NCBI GenBank assembly: GCA_022478985.1
Contig: JAKSZP010017511.1
Span: forward strand, 1-64,000
DNA from: Massospora cicadina
Taxonomy: Eukaryota; Entomophthoromycota; Entomophthoromycetes; Entomophthorales; Entomophthoraceae
Length of the DNA: 64,000 nt
Direction of reading: 5' to 3'
Every line of letters starts with the position of its first letter. The first letter of the stretch is position 1. Positions 1 to 9,848 of this stretch are shown here, one piece after another. The translations under genes were made by a program, and so were the position numbers. Under the pieces are notes generated by a model, which worked only from the letters and a program-made list of their open reading frames with translations, made no database searches and had not been told where the DNA came from.

Positions 1-599
1 TGATGAAAAATACCCTAAGTTCCACGTATATTATCAGCCTTAATTTATAAATATATGGGCAGTTTCTTTTACCAATCTCTGGCAGAAGCTGAATGATTTA
101 TAAAGCCTGGTCCAATCTCAGGGTAAAGAAAATAGGAATTTATGATATTAGTTAGATAATTATATCTAGAAACAGGCAAAAGCTAAACAAAAATCTACAG
201 CGGATTAGCTCTTTACTAATGGAGTAAAGCATCTCCACCAAAACCTTAAACTGGCTACCTGCAATGTAGACAAGAACTTAGCCAGTTGATTCATCAGATT
301 ATTCTGCTTACAAATTTTAGGAGGCGGTTGAGCCAACTTTCCCAGAATATTGACTACCATCCCCGTATCTTCTGCTAATACCAGCAGTGCCATGTGGTCA
401 ATGCTTCTGTAAGTTTTGGACAGCAAGATGCCCATATTGGTTAATCCAAAGATTCGTCTTAGAAGAATCAAATTACTCCTGTTAATCTATACAAATTTTA
501 TAGGATAAGAAATATTCACATCTTTTCACGCTAATTTGAAAGTACTATGGGAAAATCCAATAACCAAACTAAGATGGCTACTCTGATAAAGTTATTGGA

Positions 600-960
600 C
601 CCTTATAGTCAGGTGCTTGTATTGCAAAATATAGTTGAAGCTGGTATTTTATACTTACGCCAGATATATTCTTTGAGCAGTATGGTGGTGTAGAACTGAT
701 GATAGAAGGAAAAACTGCTTTCTTGACTATTGGCTTCAAACTTTGTAAAGAAGTTTTGGTCTTCATTATTCTCTTTTACTAGGAGGCTCAAGCAGTATGT
801 GAGGCCAATGTTCTGAGTCATTATGATACTCATATTTCTTTCCGCCACGCCTGTGAGCTGCACAAGGAATTGTAATTGGCTATATTACCTGTGTTGAATT
901 CTTATACTACCTTTAAAAAAGCTTCGTCACCGCACCCTTACTTTTAGCAACTAATACCAA
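600..960 (+). pseudogene. gag remnant of element H
   Basis: With frame changes the plus strand reads a helix-rich stretch including FGLHYSLLLEAQAV and FRHACELHKEL. It resembles the gag capsid-end region of element D near 17.5 kb (FAEKLYFCHTQKE). Stops and frame breaks are frequent. The call rests on this similarity and on position upstream of PR. Confidence 0.45.
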
Positions 961-1257
961 GCCTTCTAAGAGAGTATTAAGAATTCATTTATTGATTTTG
1001 ACCTCTGACAAGGGTTGGTATAAGCTTTGGAAGAGTAGAAAAAAGAGGTTTTAATTCCTCTATATGTTGTTATACCCAGTTAATAACCTACCCAAAATGG
1101 AACGCTTCCTCATTGGCAGAACGTCCACTATAACTATAGAAGAAGAGTTTCTTATGCCTCCACGGCTTCAGGCGAGTAATATTTTAGTGGATTACCTAAG
1201 TCAATAAGAAACTTTTGACGTTCGCTTGTTACCAGTGCAAATAACCACACCAAATCT

Positions 1258-1600
1258 ACTTAGGTTGATATGAATGTTTATAATGTAACAGTACAGGCAA
1301 GTGTATACAATGGTGCACTCATCAACACTGTTTCATCAGCGTTGATGAAAAAACTCAAGCCTATACTTGATATTGCCCATTGTAAGGAATATGGCACTGT
1401 GGGACTTAGTATTTCTACCTAACTAGGAGCATATATCTCATTACTGCTGGGGTTTGGTATAAAATTGTTGTTGCTCTTGTCATTGTTTTACCACATGATA
1501 ACTATGAGTTGCTTATTAGTGCCTCTTTTATGAAAAAATATGGACTAAGACCAACTTTAAAGATAATAATATAAAGTTAGGAGGGGAAAAATGTTTTAAT
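1258..1600 (+). pseudogene. Aspartic protease (retropepsin) remnant of element H
   Basis: The translation contains GALINTVSSALMKKLKP followed by DIAHCKEYGTVG, aligning with element A's protease (IDTGAPVNIVYTRLVAKL then LDVDHQVVY). The catalytic DTG is changed to YNG, so the domain would be inactive. A later LLISASFMKKYG block matches the C-terminal retropepsin region. Confidence 0.6.
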
Positions 1601-2040
1601 GTAATATACACAGAACTCCTCAGAGTAGGAACTTGGACAGGTGATTGCAGTTGCTGAGCATTTGGTTGAACCCACCAAGTTTGATCTGTCAATGCTGGAT
1701 GAGATTATGATGTGTGGCTTTAAAACCAAATCAACTCAGCACATTCTACAGATTTTTACTATGTCTGTACCAAATAATAGGCGACAACATCTATATTGTG
1801 CCCTTACAGCTGCTGGAGCTGTGGAGGTCAAATCTACTTTCTAGCATAATTACATCTCAAAACATTTTTTATTTTAAAAGTTGAGACTAGTAAGGTATTT
1901 ATGCCCAATTAATATTGTAAAGGTGGGTGAAACACCCTAAATTTACCTCAGCATATTCTGAAGTACAATAGGATTTTGCTCCGCACTTGACAAAAGTCTA
2001 CTATTAAACTGAGCCATAATTCCTTTGGAACAGATAACAC
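1601..2040 (+). other. Unassigned spacer between PR and dUTPase-like remnant of H
   Basis: This spacer is about 440 bp, whereas PR and the dUTPase-like domain are nearly adjacent in element A. It contains a 67-codon open frame (1641-1844) starting MIAVAEHLVEPTKF with no recognised similarity. It may be inserted DNA or a chance frame. Confidence 0.3.
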
Positions 2041-2190
2041 TTTACAAATTCCTGAAGGGTTGTATGGTAAAATCAATCCGCCAATACGTTGTTTCAAAAA
2101 GGATCCCTTTGTTGCCTCTGGTGTTATTTATCCTCACCATGTAGAAATTAAGGTGTCTTTTGGAAAACACCTACTCTTGCCCAGTGCAAA
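2041..2190 (+). pseudogene. dUTPase-like domain remnant of element H
   Basis: The frame reads TLQIPEGLYGKINPP and, a few residues on, VASGVIYPHHVEIKVSF. This matches the dUTPase pattern IP-G-YG-I-P, then the motif 3 hairpin (A/S)GVI-P---EIKV. The usual motif 2 PRSG and the catalytic Asp of motif 3 are not present. It lies between PR and RNase H as in elements A-D. Confidence 0.58.
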
Positions 2191-2996
2191 TCCAAAAGCA
2201 TCAGACAATTTCTTATCTCTAATTGCTGCCTGGCCTAACAGCCTCATCATCTTAATTTATCATCTAACACAATCATTTCTGTTCTTAGATTTTTGGCCAA
2301 GTGGGGGAAATGTGGCGATTTTGATCTGACCAACCATTCAGTATATATTTTATTCTTATTTTTTCAATTTTAACTTTTAGACAAAGGATTATATTCCTCA
2401 GGTCTTGTAGCCAATGACAATATGTTTATTTAGCTTATGACAAAATTTCTAATGCCATTGTTGATCTGTTGGATTAAAAACTTTGCAGATTACCTAGACC
2501 ACAAAATCTTATATTTATGAAGTTTTTAATAGATAGAATTATAATATTATTATTTTATCTTTGGGATATGACAAAGATTGCGACTGTAGTTCAAATTCTT
2601 TTACCCCCACCAACAATATCCCTCAAATCATTTATTAATTTACAAGGCTTTAGGAAGTCATAAATTTAATTCTCTTTTATTATTATTATTTTTCCCCTAA
2701 CCTGCTGGCGTAAAAAATCGTTAAGGGTTTTGTCCCCTATAAAATTTAAGCTAATTCATCTCATCATTTTCTAATTTATCATGCACTGCTTAGTACAATA
2801 TAATGTAACTTATTATGATGAGAGTGCTAAATCAGAGGGGATCTTTTCTTTTGCCTAGCTGACTACAGCTGCTAAGTTAAAACCACAGCAATAAATTCAT
2901 TATATTTATTTTAAGGGTCCTGACTTCATACTGTTCTCTTTGGTTTATTAAAATATTAACTGACCTGTGCAATTTCACAACGACGCCCAAGTGCCA
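2191..2996 (+). other. Stretch without recognisable coding sequence
   Basis: This is AT-rich sequence where an RT domain would be expected in element H. No RT motif was seen on either strand. Either RT was deleted and replaced, or it has decayed beyond recognition. Confidence 0.4.
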
Positions 2997-3130
2997 ATAA
3001 CACATAACCCGTCCTCATTCACGCTGAGCTTAATCAACCTTTCTTGATGCTTACTGATGTTATTGATGTGGCTGGAGGTGCCATACTAGCCCAACTAGAC
3101 GATCTACAAGTGGACAGATAGTAAAGTATA
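2997..3130 (+). pseudogene. RNase H N-terminal remnant of element H
   Basis: The plus strand reads AELNQPFLMLTDVIDVAGGAILAQLDD, which fits the Ty3/Gypsy RNase H start (LLTDASD-AVGAILAQ-D). The first catalytic Asp is kept (LTD). Nothing further of RNase H is clear after 3130. Confidence 0.68.
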
Positions 3131-3523
3131 ATAAGAAAGATTCTACCAAATGCTGAATAATAATAAAATGTCATTAAGCTTTTATGCATGGCCGTTCTCC
3201 TTAGCTGTTAGTATAATTATGTTTTAAGAGATAATGACCTTTGAATGTGAATGCATTAGAAACCACAAAGACAGGCGCAGACTTCTCAGCTGGGCCTTAT
3301 CAAAAGTAGGTGTGGAAATTGGAAGGGAATCTTTCTTATAGTTGGGTTGTGGTTTACAAAACTTGGTGTTGAACTAGCGCCAAAGGATTCTCTTTTTTGA
3401 CCATCAAACGTGACCTTTGAACGTTATCCACTTTAAAAACAGTTAGCCTGCGGATTTTAGTATAAATATGGCAAAGAAACAATAAAATCAGACTTTTGGG
3501 GCTATATTTTCTTAGGATAAATA

Positions 3524-3540
3524 AAAACAATATCCCAACA
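3524..3540. repeat. Probable target-site duplication of the ORF1-only LINE copy (left)
   Basis: AAAACAATATCCCAACA lies immediately beside the LINE 3' end (minus-strand tail CAATAAATTTAAA). It matches AAAACATATCCCAATA at 5442-5457 apart from one single-base indel and one substitution. Confidence 0.55.
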
Positions 3541-5441
3541 TCTTTAAATTTATTGGAGGCAAGCTGACCAGGGATGTAAATTACCAATATAAAACCAAAT
3601 AAGTGAACTGAAAACACAAACCAAACGCCTTAATTGAGTGGCGAGACATCAAAACAAAAAAATTAGCCTATCAGGTGTACAGCATTGAACCGCTTATCAC
3701 ACCATGGCGTAGGGGGAGGGGATCAAATGAATTAGTTATTTCATCTTCACCGTTGAAGAGTTGGATCAAAGCTGAAAAAGGGGGTTGGGCATCCGCATGA
3801 TGTGGGTTGAGGTGAAATAGATGTTAAGATCTTTAGTAACAATCTGGGCCTGGAGAAAGCCTCCATGAGTTTGGCAACATTGCTTTTGGCTTGTATGCAT
3901 GCATTTAGGAAGCTGGGCGAAATTTGTAATATTGGCTCTGTTAATATGCATGGTGAGGGAAGATATTGCCACTGCAGCAACATGCTTGACAGCATTGGTG
4001 GCAGTTTCTTTTAATCGTTTTATTCCCATTTTTGCAACCTCAGGGAAATTGGCAATGAATTTGGTTAAATGTAGCCCTTCTATAAATTTACCAACTTAGA
4101 ATGCCATGGCTTTGTGGAGATGGCAACCATAAGGAGAGGCCACCTCAGCATCATCAATTTAATGGTCACTCAAGAATGAGGTAGCGGTGGGTTTGGGGAC
4201 ATATTTCTTGGGTGGGAATGGGGCATCAACGTATGAAGGCAAAAATAGCTCTAAATTAATTGGAAAGTCTGGAGACGGGACAATTTCCCTAGATTCAATT
4301 ATTTCATCAAAGAAGTTATAGGGATTTTAGTTGAGTAGGATTAGTTCTTAAAGAGTCATGGCTGTGTTTGGGTAGGATTTGGGGCATGAAATTAGTTTGC
4401 TTTAATCTGGGTCCAAACCTGCTCCCAATTGGGTATACTATGAGAGATTTGGCTATCTTGGGTTTTGGTTGCAAAGGTTTGCTGATTTTTCAAACGTTCA
4501 ACTGGAGGGTTGGGGCTGCCAAGATTCCCACTTGAACGATGTTTTTGTGGCCTCATGTGTGGGCTTGGTGGTTTCCATATTTTTTGAACTGTGGTGACAG
4601 GCCTTTTTGGTGTGGTCCAACTCATGGAAGAGGGGGCAAACTGTGTGGACATTGTCAATGAAAGCCCAAAAGAAGTGATCTGGTGCATATGGTATATAGG
4701 CATGCGGTGGGATGTGCTGGGTATTCTTGGCTGGTGGGGGGTAATAGTGACCATTGCCCATGGTGCCACTAATCGTTCATCACCACTCAGGACAAGGAAG
4801 TGGAGGATGGGGTCTGTGCCATATTTGGAAAGCCCTGTCATCAATCTTTCATAGATTGTTTTGGGGGAAGGTGCAAAGGAAGGTTTGCAAAGGTCACCAC
4901 AAATGTGGTATCACTGGGGAGGCATGTACGGGTGGTGGTATTGGGTGTGTTTTTATATATTAAGGGCGTAGCTTCTGCTGCAGCCGCGCCCTCTTCAATG
5001 GTAAAGCCTATATAAAAATAGCTCTTGTAAGGGTGGTTATTGATAAACCCAACTGGCATGGACATGTCCATTGCCAGATCAATTATTGCTTTTGACAGCA
5101 TATGGGAAGAGACATCCATATACTCAACATGGAGGCAAAAGCGAATATTAGACTGGGGTAGGGCTAGGGAATGGGGGCAGGTTGGGTGGACTTGCGCTAA
5201 GTGTATAAAAAGTCCCTTGGAGGGACAAATCGGCCTGTTGCATTGGGCAGGCTGGATCAGTCAGACTGCACGCGTTTGCATGTTGGGTGGAAAATGCTAT
5301 CAGTTGGAGCACCGCTTCCCCATAATGGGGCAGCAGGTGGTGGATCTGAGGACATAAATTGAAAATTGATGCGGTGTAGGTGGTGGAAATTTAATGGGTA
5401 CTTTTAATTAAAATTGCTCAAAAGTGATGTCAAGCGGAAAG
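3541..5441 (-). mobile_element. LINE derivative with ORF1 and 3' tail but no ORF2 (copy 1)
   Basis: This minus-strand retroposon of about 1.9 kb keeps a decayed ORF1 (4392-5119). Its 3' tail shares CATCCCTGGTCAGCTTGCC and CAATAAATTTAAA with the full LINE at 8683-13985 and with copy 2 at 14284-16241. No endonuclease or RT sequence lies between ORF1 and the tail. Probable TSDs flank it. The length and content match copy 2, so this appears to be a defined nonautonomous subfamily rather than a random truncation, since LINE truncation normally removes the 5' end. Confidence 0.62.
4392..5119 (-). pseudogene. LINE ORF1 (RNA-binding protein) remnant, copy 1
   Basis: Two overlapping frames (5119-4841 and 4844-4392) read LPLHLPPKQSMKD and then GLSKYGTDPILHFLV. 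They match LPTHLPPKILVKE and GLSKYGSDRIVQFLV of copy 2. A shifted frame (4761-4498) carries a zinc-knuckle-like CPLFHELDHTKKAC, spaced like CX2CX4HX4C but with Phe in place of the second Cys. LINE ORF1 proteins bind RNA in the transposition particle. At least one frameshift and stops make this copy non-functional. Confidence 0.6.
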
Positions 5442-5457
5442 AAAACATATCCCAATA
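5442..5457. repeat. Probable target-site duplication of the ORF1-only LINE copy (right)
   Basis: AAAACATATCCCAATA is the counterpart of 3524-3540, at the 5' end of the minus-strand insertion. Confidence 0.5.
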
Positions 5458-6221
5458 CCCCACCTAAGGTAGGATGCTTTGTTTTAAGCTAGTCTGAGGG
5501 GATAGGGAGGCTGCTAAACTTAACTGCAATAATGTGAAATTATTTCAGATTTGAATCTATTAATTAATGGTTTCATTCCCCAATTTCGCCTTCAACTGTA
5601 TTGGCCAAGATTTAATGCATTTTTGGGTCGTCCTTCGAATTCTGAATGTCTGAATTTGCCCAGTTAAGTTTGAAATGGAGTGTCAGGTTCTATCCCTGTT
5701 TTTGTCTTTTTGACTTTTTGCTTGAATTTAGCTTTCTAGGTAAGTTGTACCCACTCAGTTGAACTTCTGGTTGAGTCTCTTGTTGGGGGAAGGAAATAGA
5801 AACCATGTTGTATAGTTTCTTGTGATTTCTAAACTCTACACAAAGTTTGTTGTTCTTTTATATAAAAATCTGCAGATTTTGACACTCAAATGGATTTGGG
5901 CTGAGTGGTGGATGGGGAAAAACTATAATGCAAATAGGTAGAGGTGGCCGCCATCCATTTCTCATCTAGATATATTCCCTAGGTCTGAGATTTGGGTGAG
6001 TGGCAAGACCTTGGAGTTTAATTTTTTTTAGTCCAAAAGGGATGTACAACACTGTCAAACCTGATAGCTGGAGCCAAGGGCCTTACATTACCGTTCCTAA
6101 AGGACAGGGTCTACTCTCCATTCTGAGCCTTACCAAGCATAGTTTTTATGTGTGGCAAAGAAAGATCAATGTCTGCAATTGCCTCTTTCCAGTGGAAAAC
6201 AGGTGAGGGTGCCTTGAGGTA

Positions 6222-6391
6222 GGCCTTAAGAAACTCAGCAATCAACTCTTAACAGTTTTTTAAATCCTTGGATGAACCCCGACTACTTTCATGAGATGAG
6301 AGCACTTCCCATGATACCAAATAGTGCAGACTGCATTTGACTCTCTGAAAGTTTAAAATTCACTTCACTTCAAACTCTGGTGCCCCCTCTA
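6222..6391 (-). pseudogene. Chromodomain of element G
   Basis: The minus-strand translation gives VEGAPEFEVK, a stop, then ILNFQRVKCSLHYLVSWEV and SKDLKNC. This fits the chromovirus chromodomain (F-VE-IL--R-----YLVKWKGY, then E------NLKNA-ELI-EF). In this family the domain lies C-terminal to integrase and is thought to direct integration by binding histone marks. In-frame stops show decay. Confidence 0.7.
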
Positions 6392-6479
6392 CCCTGATAG
6401 CACTACCACAACTTGCTTCTGTCACTTTAATGGAGATAAGAAGGAGGCATGAAAAGAGTTGTAGATTTTCCAGTGGGAG

Positions 6480-6859
6480 AGAAGTTCAGTGGAAGGATAC
6501 ATCGTTCTGCACCTGAGAGATAAGGAAGGGGCCTTCCCGATTATAGGCCAGCTAATAACATGGCACTTTTAAGTTCAAATTCTTCGTGTCAAATATGACC
6601 AAAACACCTACTTAGAAGTTTGAAGCCGCAGGGTATTTTTTATCAGCAAATCGTTTTGCATCAAAAGTTATTTGGTCAAATGCTGTTAGTCCTGGTAGTG
6701 CGCCTTCTTAATGTGTTTAACAAAGTTTTATGCAGCTGGGATATTACTGCAGATTTTTGGACCAAGGGTGAAGGCAGGATTGTACACCTAATTATTATTC
6801 ATTGGTGATACCCCTGTGGAAGCGTGTAAGAGAATATTGCATGAAAACTTAGCCAAGGG
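6480..6859 (-). pseudogene. Integrase C-terminal part of element G
   Basis: Motifs in order on the minus strand: LPLAKFSCN and HASTGVSP (core end), FVKHIKKAH, DTKNLNLKVP and REGPFLIS (GPF/Y-type module). The upstream integrase portion is at 37131-37870. Several stops are present. Confidence 0.7.
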
Positions 6860-7053
6860 TGTTGCATTTGGTTTGACCAACCATCAGTTCATTCATGTAA
6901 TGCATAGAATTACCCATGATTCTGAACTTTGCGTTGGAAATCAACCACACGCCCAAAAGAGAGTTGCCTCAATCTAATGGCCATCTAGGTTTTTTTTTAA
7001 TAATTTAAAGGAATAGTACCCGCTCCCTTTGCACTTGGAAATCTCAGCATTGC

Positions 7054-7738
7054 TGTCAGAATCCAGCAAGGGTTATGCTCGCTGGTTCTATGTGCCGCTG
7101 GATCCCACATTGGAATATTTAAAATAATTAATAAACTCTTAAGAAACTAAGTTTTTACTTTTTAGTTTTTATTTGTGTGAGGCAAACCAAAGAAAAGCCC
7201 TTTTTTTGATACTAGTATATCATATAGAACTAGTTCCGATCCTCAGGCCATGGGATTTTGGGGCTAAAGTATTATAAAGCTGAGTTGTCCAAATTAGGAA
7301 ATATAGGCTTTCAGCCTATCAGATTGAGAAAAATATTTTGTGGCAAAACTGACCCATGTGGTAATGATTTGATAAATTGTATCCAATCACCAGCGGGTAA
7401 AATCTTCTCACCTCAGGGGTGTTCAGATCCATGAAGTAATGATTTGTTTTTTGCACCCAATCATCGATGGGTAAAATCTTCTCACCTTGAGGGGTGATCT
7501 GATCTGTGTGGTAATGGACACCTCAAATTTGGCTGAGAGGTCAGAGCAATCCTATTATCAGTTCTTACCTTATTAAGCCATTTTGGTTATAAATCATATT
7601 TTCCCAATAGATAGGGTTCCACCAAGAATCTGCCAAGGTTTTTTCGCTGTTGGTACTCATATCATTATTAACCACAATATTATTCAAAGATTGGACTCCA
7701 ACATTCTATTTCAAAAATGGGAAGGAGAATGTTTGACA
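7054..7738 (-). mobile_element. Solo LTR of the B/C type
   Basis: The plus strand starts TGTCAGAATCCAGC, includes GCTCGCTGG and GCTGGATCCCACA, and ends GAATGTTTGACA. It parallels the minus-oriented LTRs of element B (20901-21638, 33744-34485). Flanks ATTGC (7049-7053) and ATTTC (7739-7743) are a TSD with one mismatch. It contains a tandem duplication of about 76 bp (units from about 7353 and 7429), single in the other LTRs. Confidence 0.75.
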
Positions 7739-7743
7739 ATTTC

Positions 7744-8264
7744 TCTGAAAGCTCTGGTGTTTCACTTGGCTGAGGTATGGGGGCCAATCTAATCTCATCA
7801 TCTTTTAATTTCTCTAGAGTAACCTAAATACTACTTAGTAGTCCCAAGGCATCAGAAAAGTTTCCTTTGTTAGTCACACGTGTACATAAAACTAACTTCT
7901 TTGCAAATTTAAAATATTCAAGCAAGTAGATAGATTTATTATTAGTAGTGCAATCTGGGGTAACTCCATTTTTAGAACTCCTTACTGGTATTTTGACGCT
8001 GCTACCAAAAGGTTCTAAAGCGAACCTCCAAGTTAAGTATATTAAATAATTTAGTTGTGGAAGCCCTTTGTCCTAGCGTTGACAGCTGACCAAGAACTAA
8101 ATCTAATTTGAATAAATTTCACGAAAAATTAATGATCAACTCAATTATTGGAATTAAAAATTGAGATCTAAAATTATTTATGCAACTATCACGTGAATTA
8201 TATTTCCCTATGGATCCAGCAATTAGGAAACCATCTCAAATGAAACCGGTCATTAAAAATCATA
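7744..8264. other. Unassigned sequence within element D's 5' LTR
   Basis: About 520 bp with no ORF or match elsewhere in the window and no counterpart in D's 3' LTR. It is possibly part of a further decayed insertion. Confidence 0.35.
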
Positions 8265-8663
8265 TTTGGTTGACATCTATATTTCATTGTACCTAAAAAT
8301 GGGATTTGATAGTATAAAGAGTCTTAAATGATAGCCCTCAACTTCATAAGGAATCACCAAAGTTTTATTAACTTACTATTGGTGCTCCTGGTCCAATATC
8401 ATAGAAATTGTAACCCAGCGGATCAAAAGCTATAGCCCCTCAGTGCTGCTTCAATCCCCTTGATCTGATAATGCTTAATCTATTTGCCTAAGCGGATTAG
8501 ATTTTCTTCCATGACCTATACCCTTATCCTTTATCTTGCTCCTTGCACTAGCATAAATTATCTTGGTAGGTGGAATCTTATTTTATTTTGGCATTCTTTT
8601 GGAGCCTCTGATGCAATAAGTTGATATCAACTACAATGAAAACCTGGTGAGCCTCGGAAATTC

Positions 8664-8682
8664 GTTTGAGTAATCTCATTCA
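8664..8682. repeat. Target-site duplication of LINE (left)
   Basis: GTTTGAGTAATCTCATTCA matches GTTTGAGTAATCTTATTTA at 13986-14004 (17 of 19). It lies at the 3' end of the minus-strand LINE. Confidence 0.75.
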
Positions 8683-8929
8683 AATTTTAAATTTATTGCA
8701 AGGAAGGCCGACCATGGGATGGACATTTCCAAATTTGACCTGAAAGAGACAAAACTTAGTAACAGGGAAGGCACCCCAGAGAAGCGATGCTATCTCTTGT
8801 TGCCAGTGGGAACGCCACTTATGGGGAGGGGGAGGGAATGTGTGAAGGGGCTGTAGCCAAAATTGAACACGTGTGGAGGAAAGGGTCTGATTTGATGAAC
8901 CAAACCGTTAACCAGGAGGAGACAAGCTG

Positions 8930-9355
8930 TCAGCGATTCGGTGGGAGGTATCCAAACATCCACGCCTGAAAGTGGTCCACCAAATGAGACCGGAATCTGT
9001 GGACAGCTTCTGGGAGGGTGGGGGTGGAGCCTGTGATGGCATCCAAGACAATTGTATGGATAGTCCACATGGCGATTGAAACCACCAGAGCGCGGAGGGA
9101 GGGTGGAAGGGGGGAGGCCATTGATAAAGCAAACGTATCTCTTGACAGAATGAAGGGATGTGTTTGATCCTGGCCCAGCAGACGTTGAACTTCGCGCCAT
9201 ATCACTTTAGAGGTAGGACACTTCTCCAGGCGGTGGAACAGCGTTCCATATTGGCCACATACGACGCAGGATGTGTGTAAAGTGTTAGATCGCTCAGCTG
9301 TATGGTACACCTGCCTCCGGCAGCGCCACACATGGGAACAGATTTGAGGCTGCAA
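8930..9355 (-). pseudogene. LINE ORF2 C-terminal zinc-binding region
   Basis: An open stretch of 141 codons contains CVVCGQYGTLFHRLEKC, a CX2CX7HX4C motif typical of the C-terminus of L1/Tad-like ORF2 proteins, followed by WREVQRLLG. It is out of frame with the RT segment upstream, so ORF2 has frameshifts between 9.36 and 9.85 kb. Confidence 0.7.
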
Positions 9356-9848
9356 CAGAGGATGGTGTGCGTATTTCCAGATAATTTTTTTGTCTCAATG
9401 GAGTAAGGGATGTCCATCATGTCCAGGTAGTCCACCCTGGATAGGACATGGGGCCGTGTGGGGATCACGCCATCTTGGATGGGTAGCCCCTTTACCTCTT
9501 GTGTGAACTGAAGAGAGGGGCAGCCTCTCTGGGCTGTGTGTCCACAAATACAAATTATCCACTCAGCGCTCCGCATGGGAAGGAGAATTCGTTTTTAGTG
9601 GGTTTCAGTCCCGTGAGGACCTGTGGCCGATGGGTGTGAAGCCAGGTATTTCATCAGGGAGTGAGGGTTCGATGGATTGTTAAGGCCCAAGGCGCGGGAG
9701 AAGTTGGAGCAGGCCGCGTAGGACCAGTGTTGGGAGGGGAGCGTAGGGGCGGTGACGGCCGCAATCCAGGTGCCCAGGATCTTGGCAGCATGGGCTTTGA
9801 AGTCAAGCAGGCCCATGCCTCCATGATGATGAGGGCCAAACATGACCT

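Larger units (their letters stand above)
1..3230 (+). mobile_element. Degenerate Ty3/Gypsy element H (internal fragment, 5' end outside window)
   Basis: Decayed coding remnants occur in Ty3/Gypsy order on the plus strand: a gag-like piece (about 600-960), a retropepsin-like piece (1258-1600), a dUTPase-like piece (2041-2190) and the start of RNase H (2997-3130). Every frame is broken by stops. The RT expected between the dUTPase-like piece and RNase H is absent or unrecognisable, and no integrase or LTR could be assigned. The nearest relatives in the window are elements A and D. The right boundary is not resolved. Confidence 0.72.
5458..6859 (-). mobile_element. 3' segment of chromovirus G (integrase end and chromodomain)
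   Basis: The minus strand reads PLAKFSCNILLHASTGVSP, then FDTKNLNLKVP and REGPFLISQV: the end of the chromovirus integrase core and its GPF-type C-terminal domain. A chromodomain follows (6222-6391). It is the direct continuation of the integrase broken at 37.13 kb by insertion of element D. From about 5458 to 6200 no coding match was found; this part probably includes G's 3' untranslated region and LTR, but no LTR ends could be fixed. Confidence 0.72.

Noticed and set aside
609..863. Minus-strand 84-codon frame (and neighbour 578-766)
   Set aside because: No recognisable domain, and the plus strand here reads as a gag remnant of element H.
6970..7000. A fourth micro-insertion at GGCCATCTAGGTTTTT
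   Set aside because: It shares CCATCTAG but is followed by T not A, lacks GTACT, and no flanking duplication is present.
7353..7505. CRISPR-like direct repeats
   Set aside because: Only two diverged units without uniform spacers, inside an LTR of a eukaryotic element; no CRISPR array or cas gene anywhere in the window.
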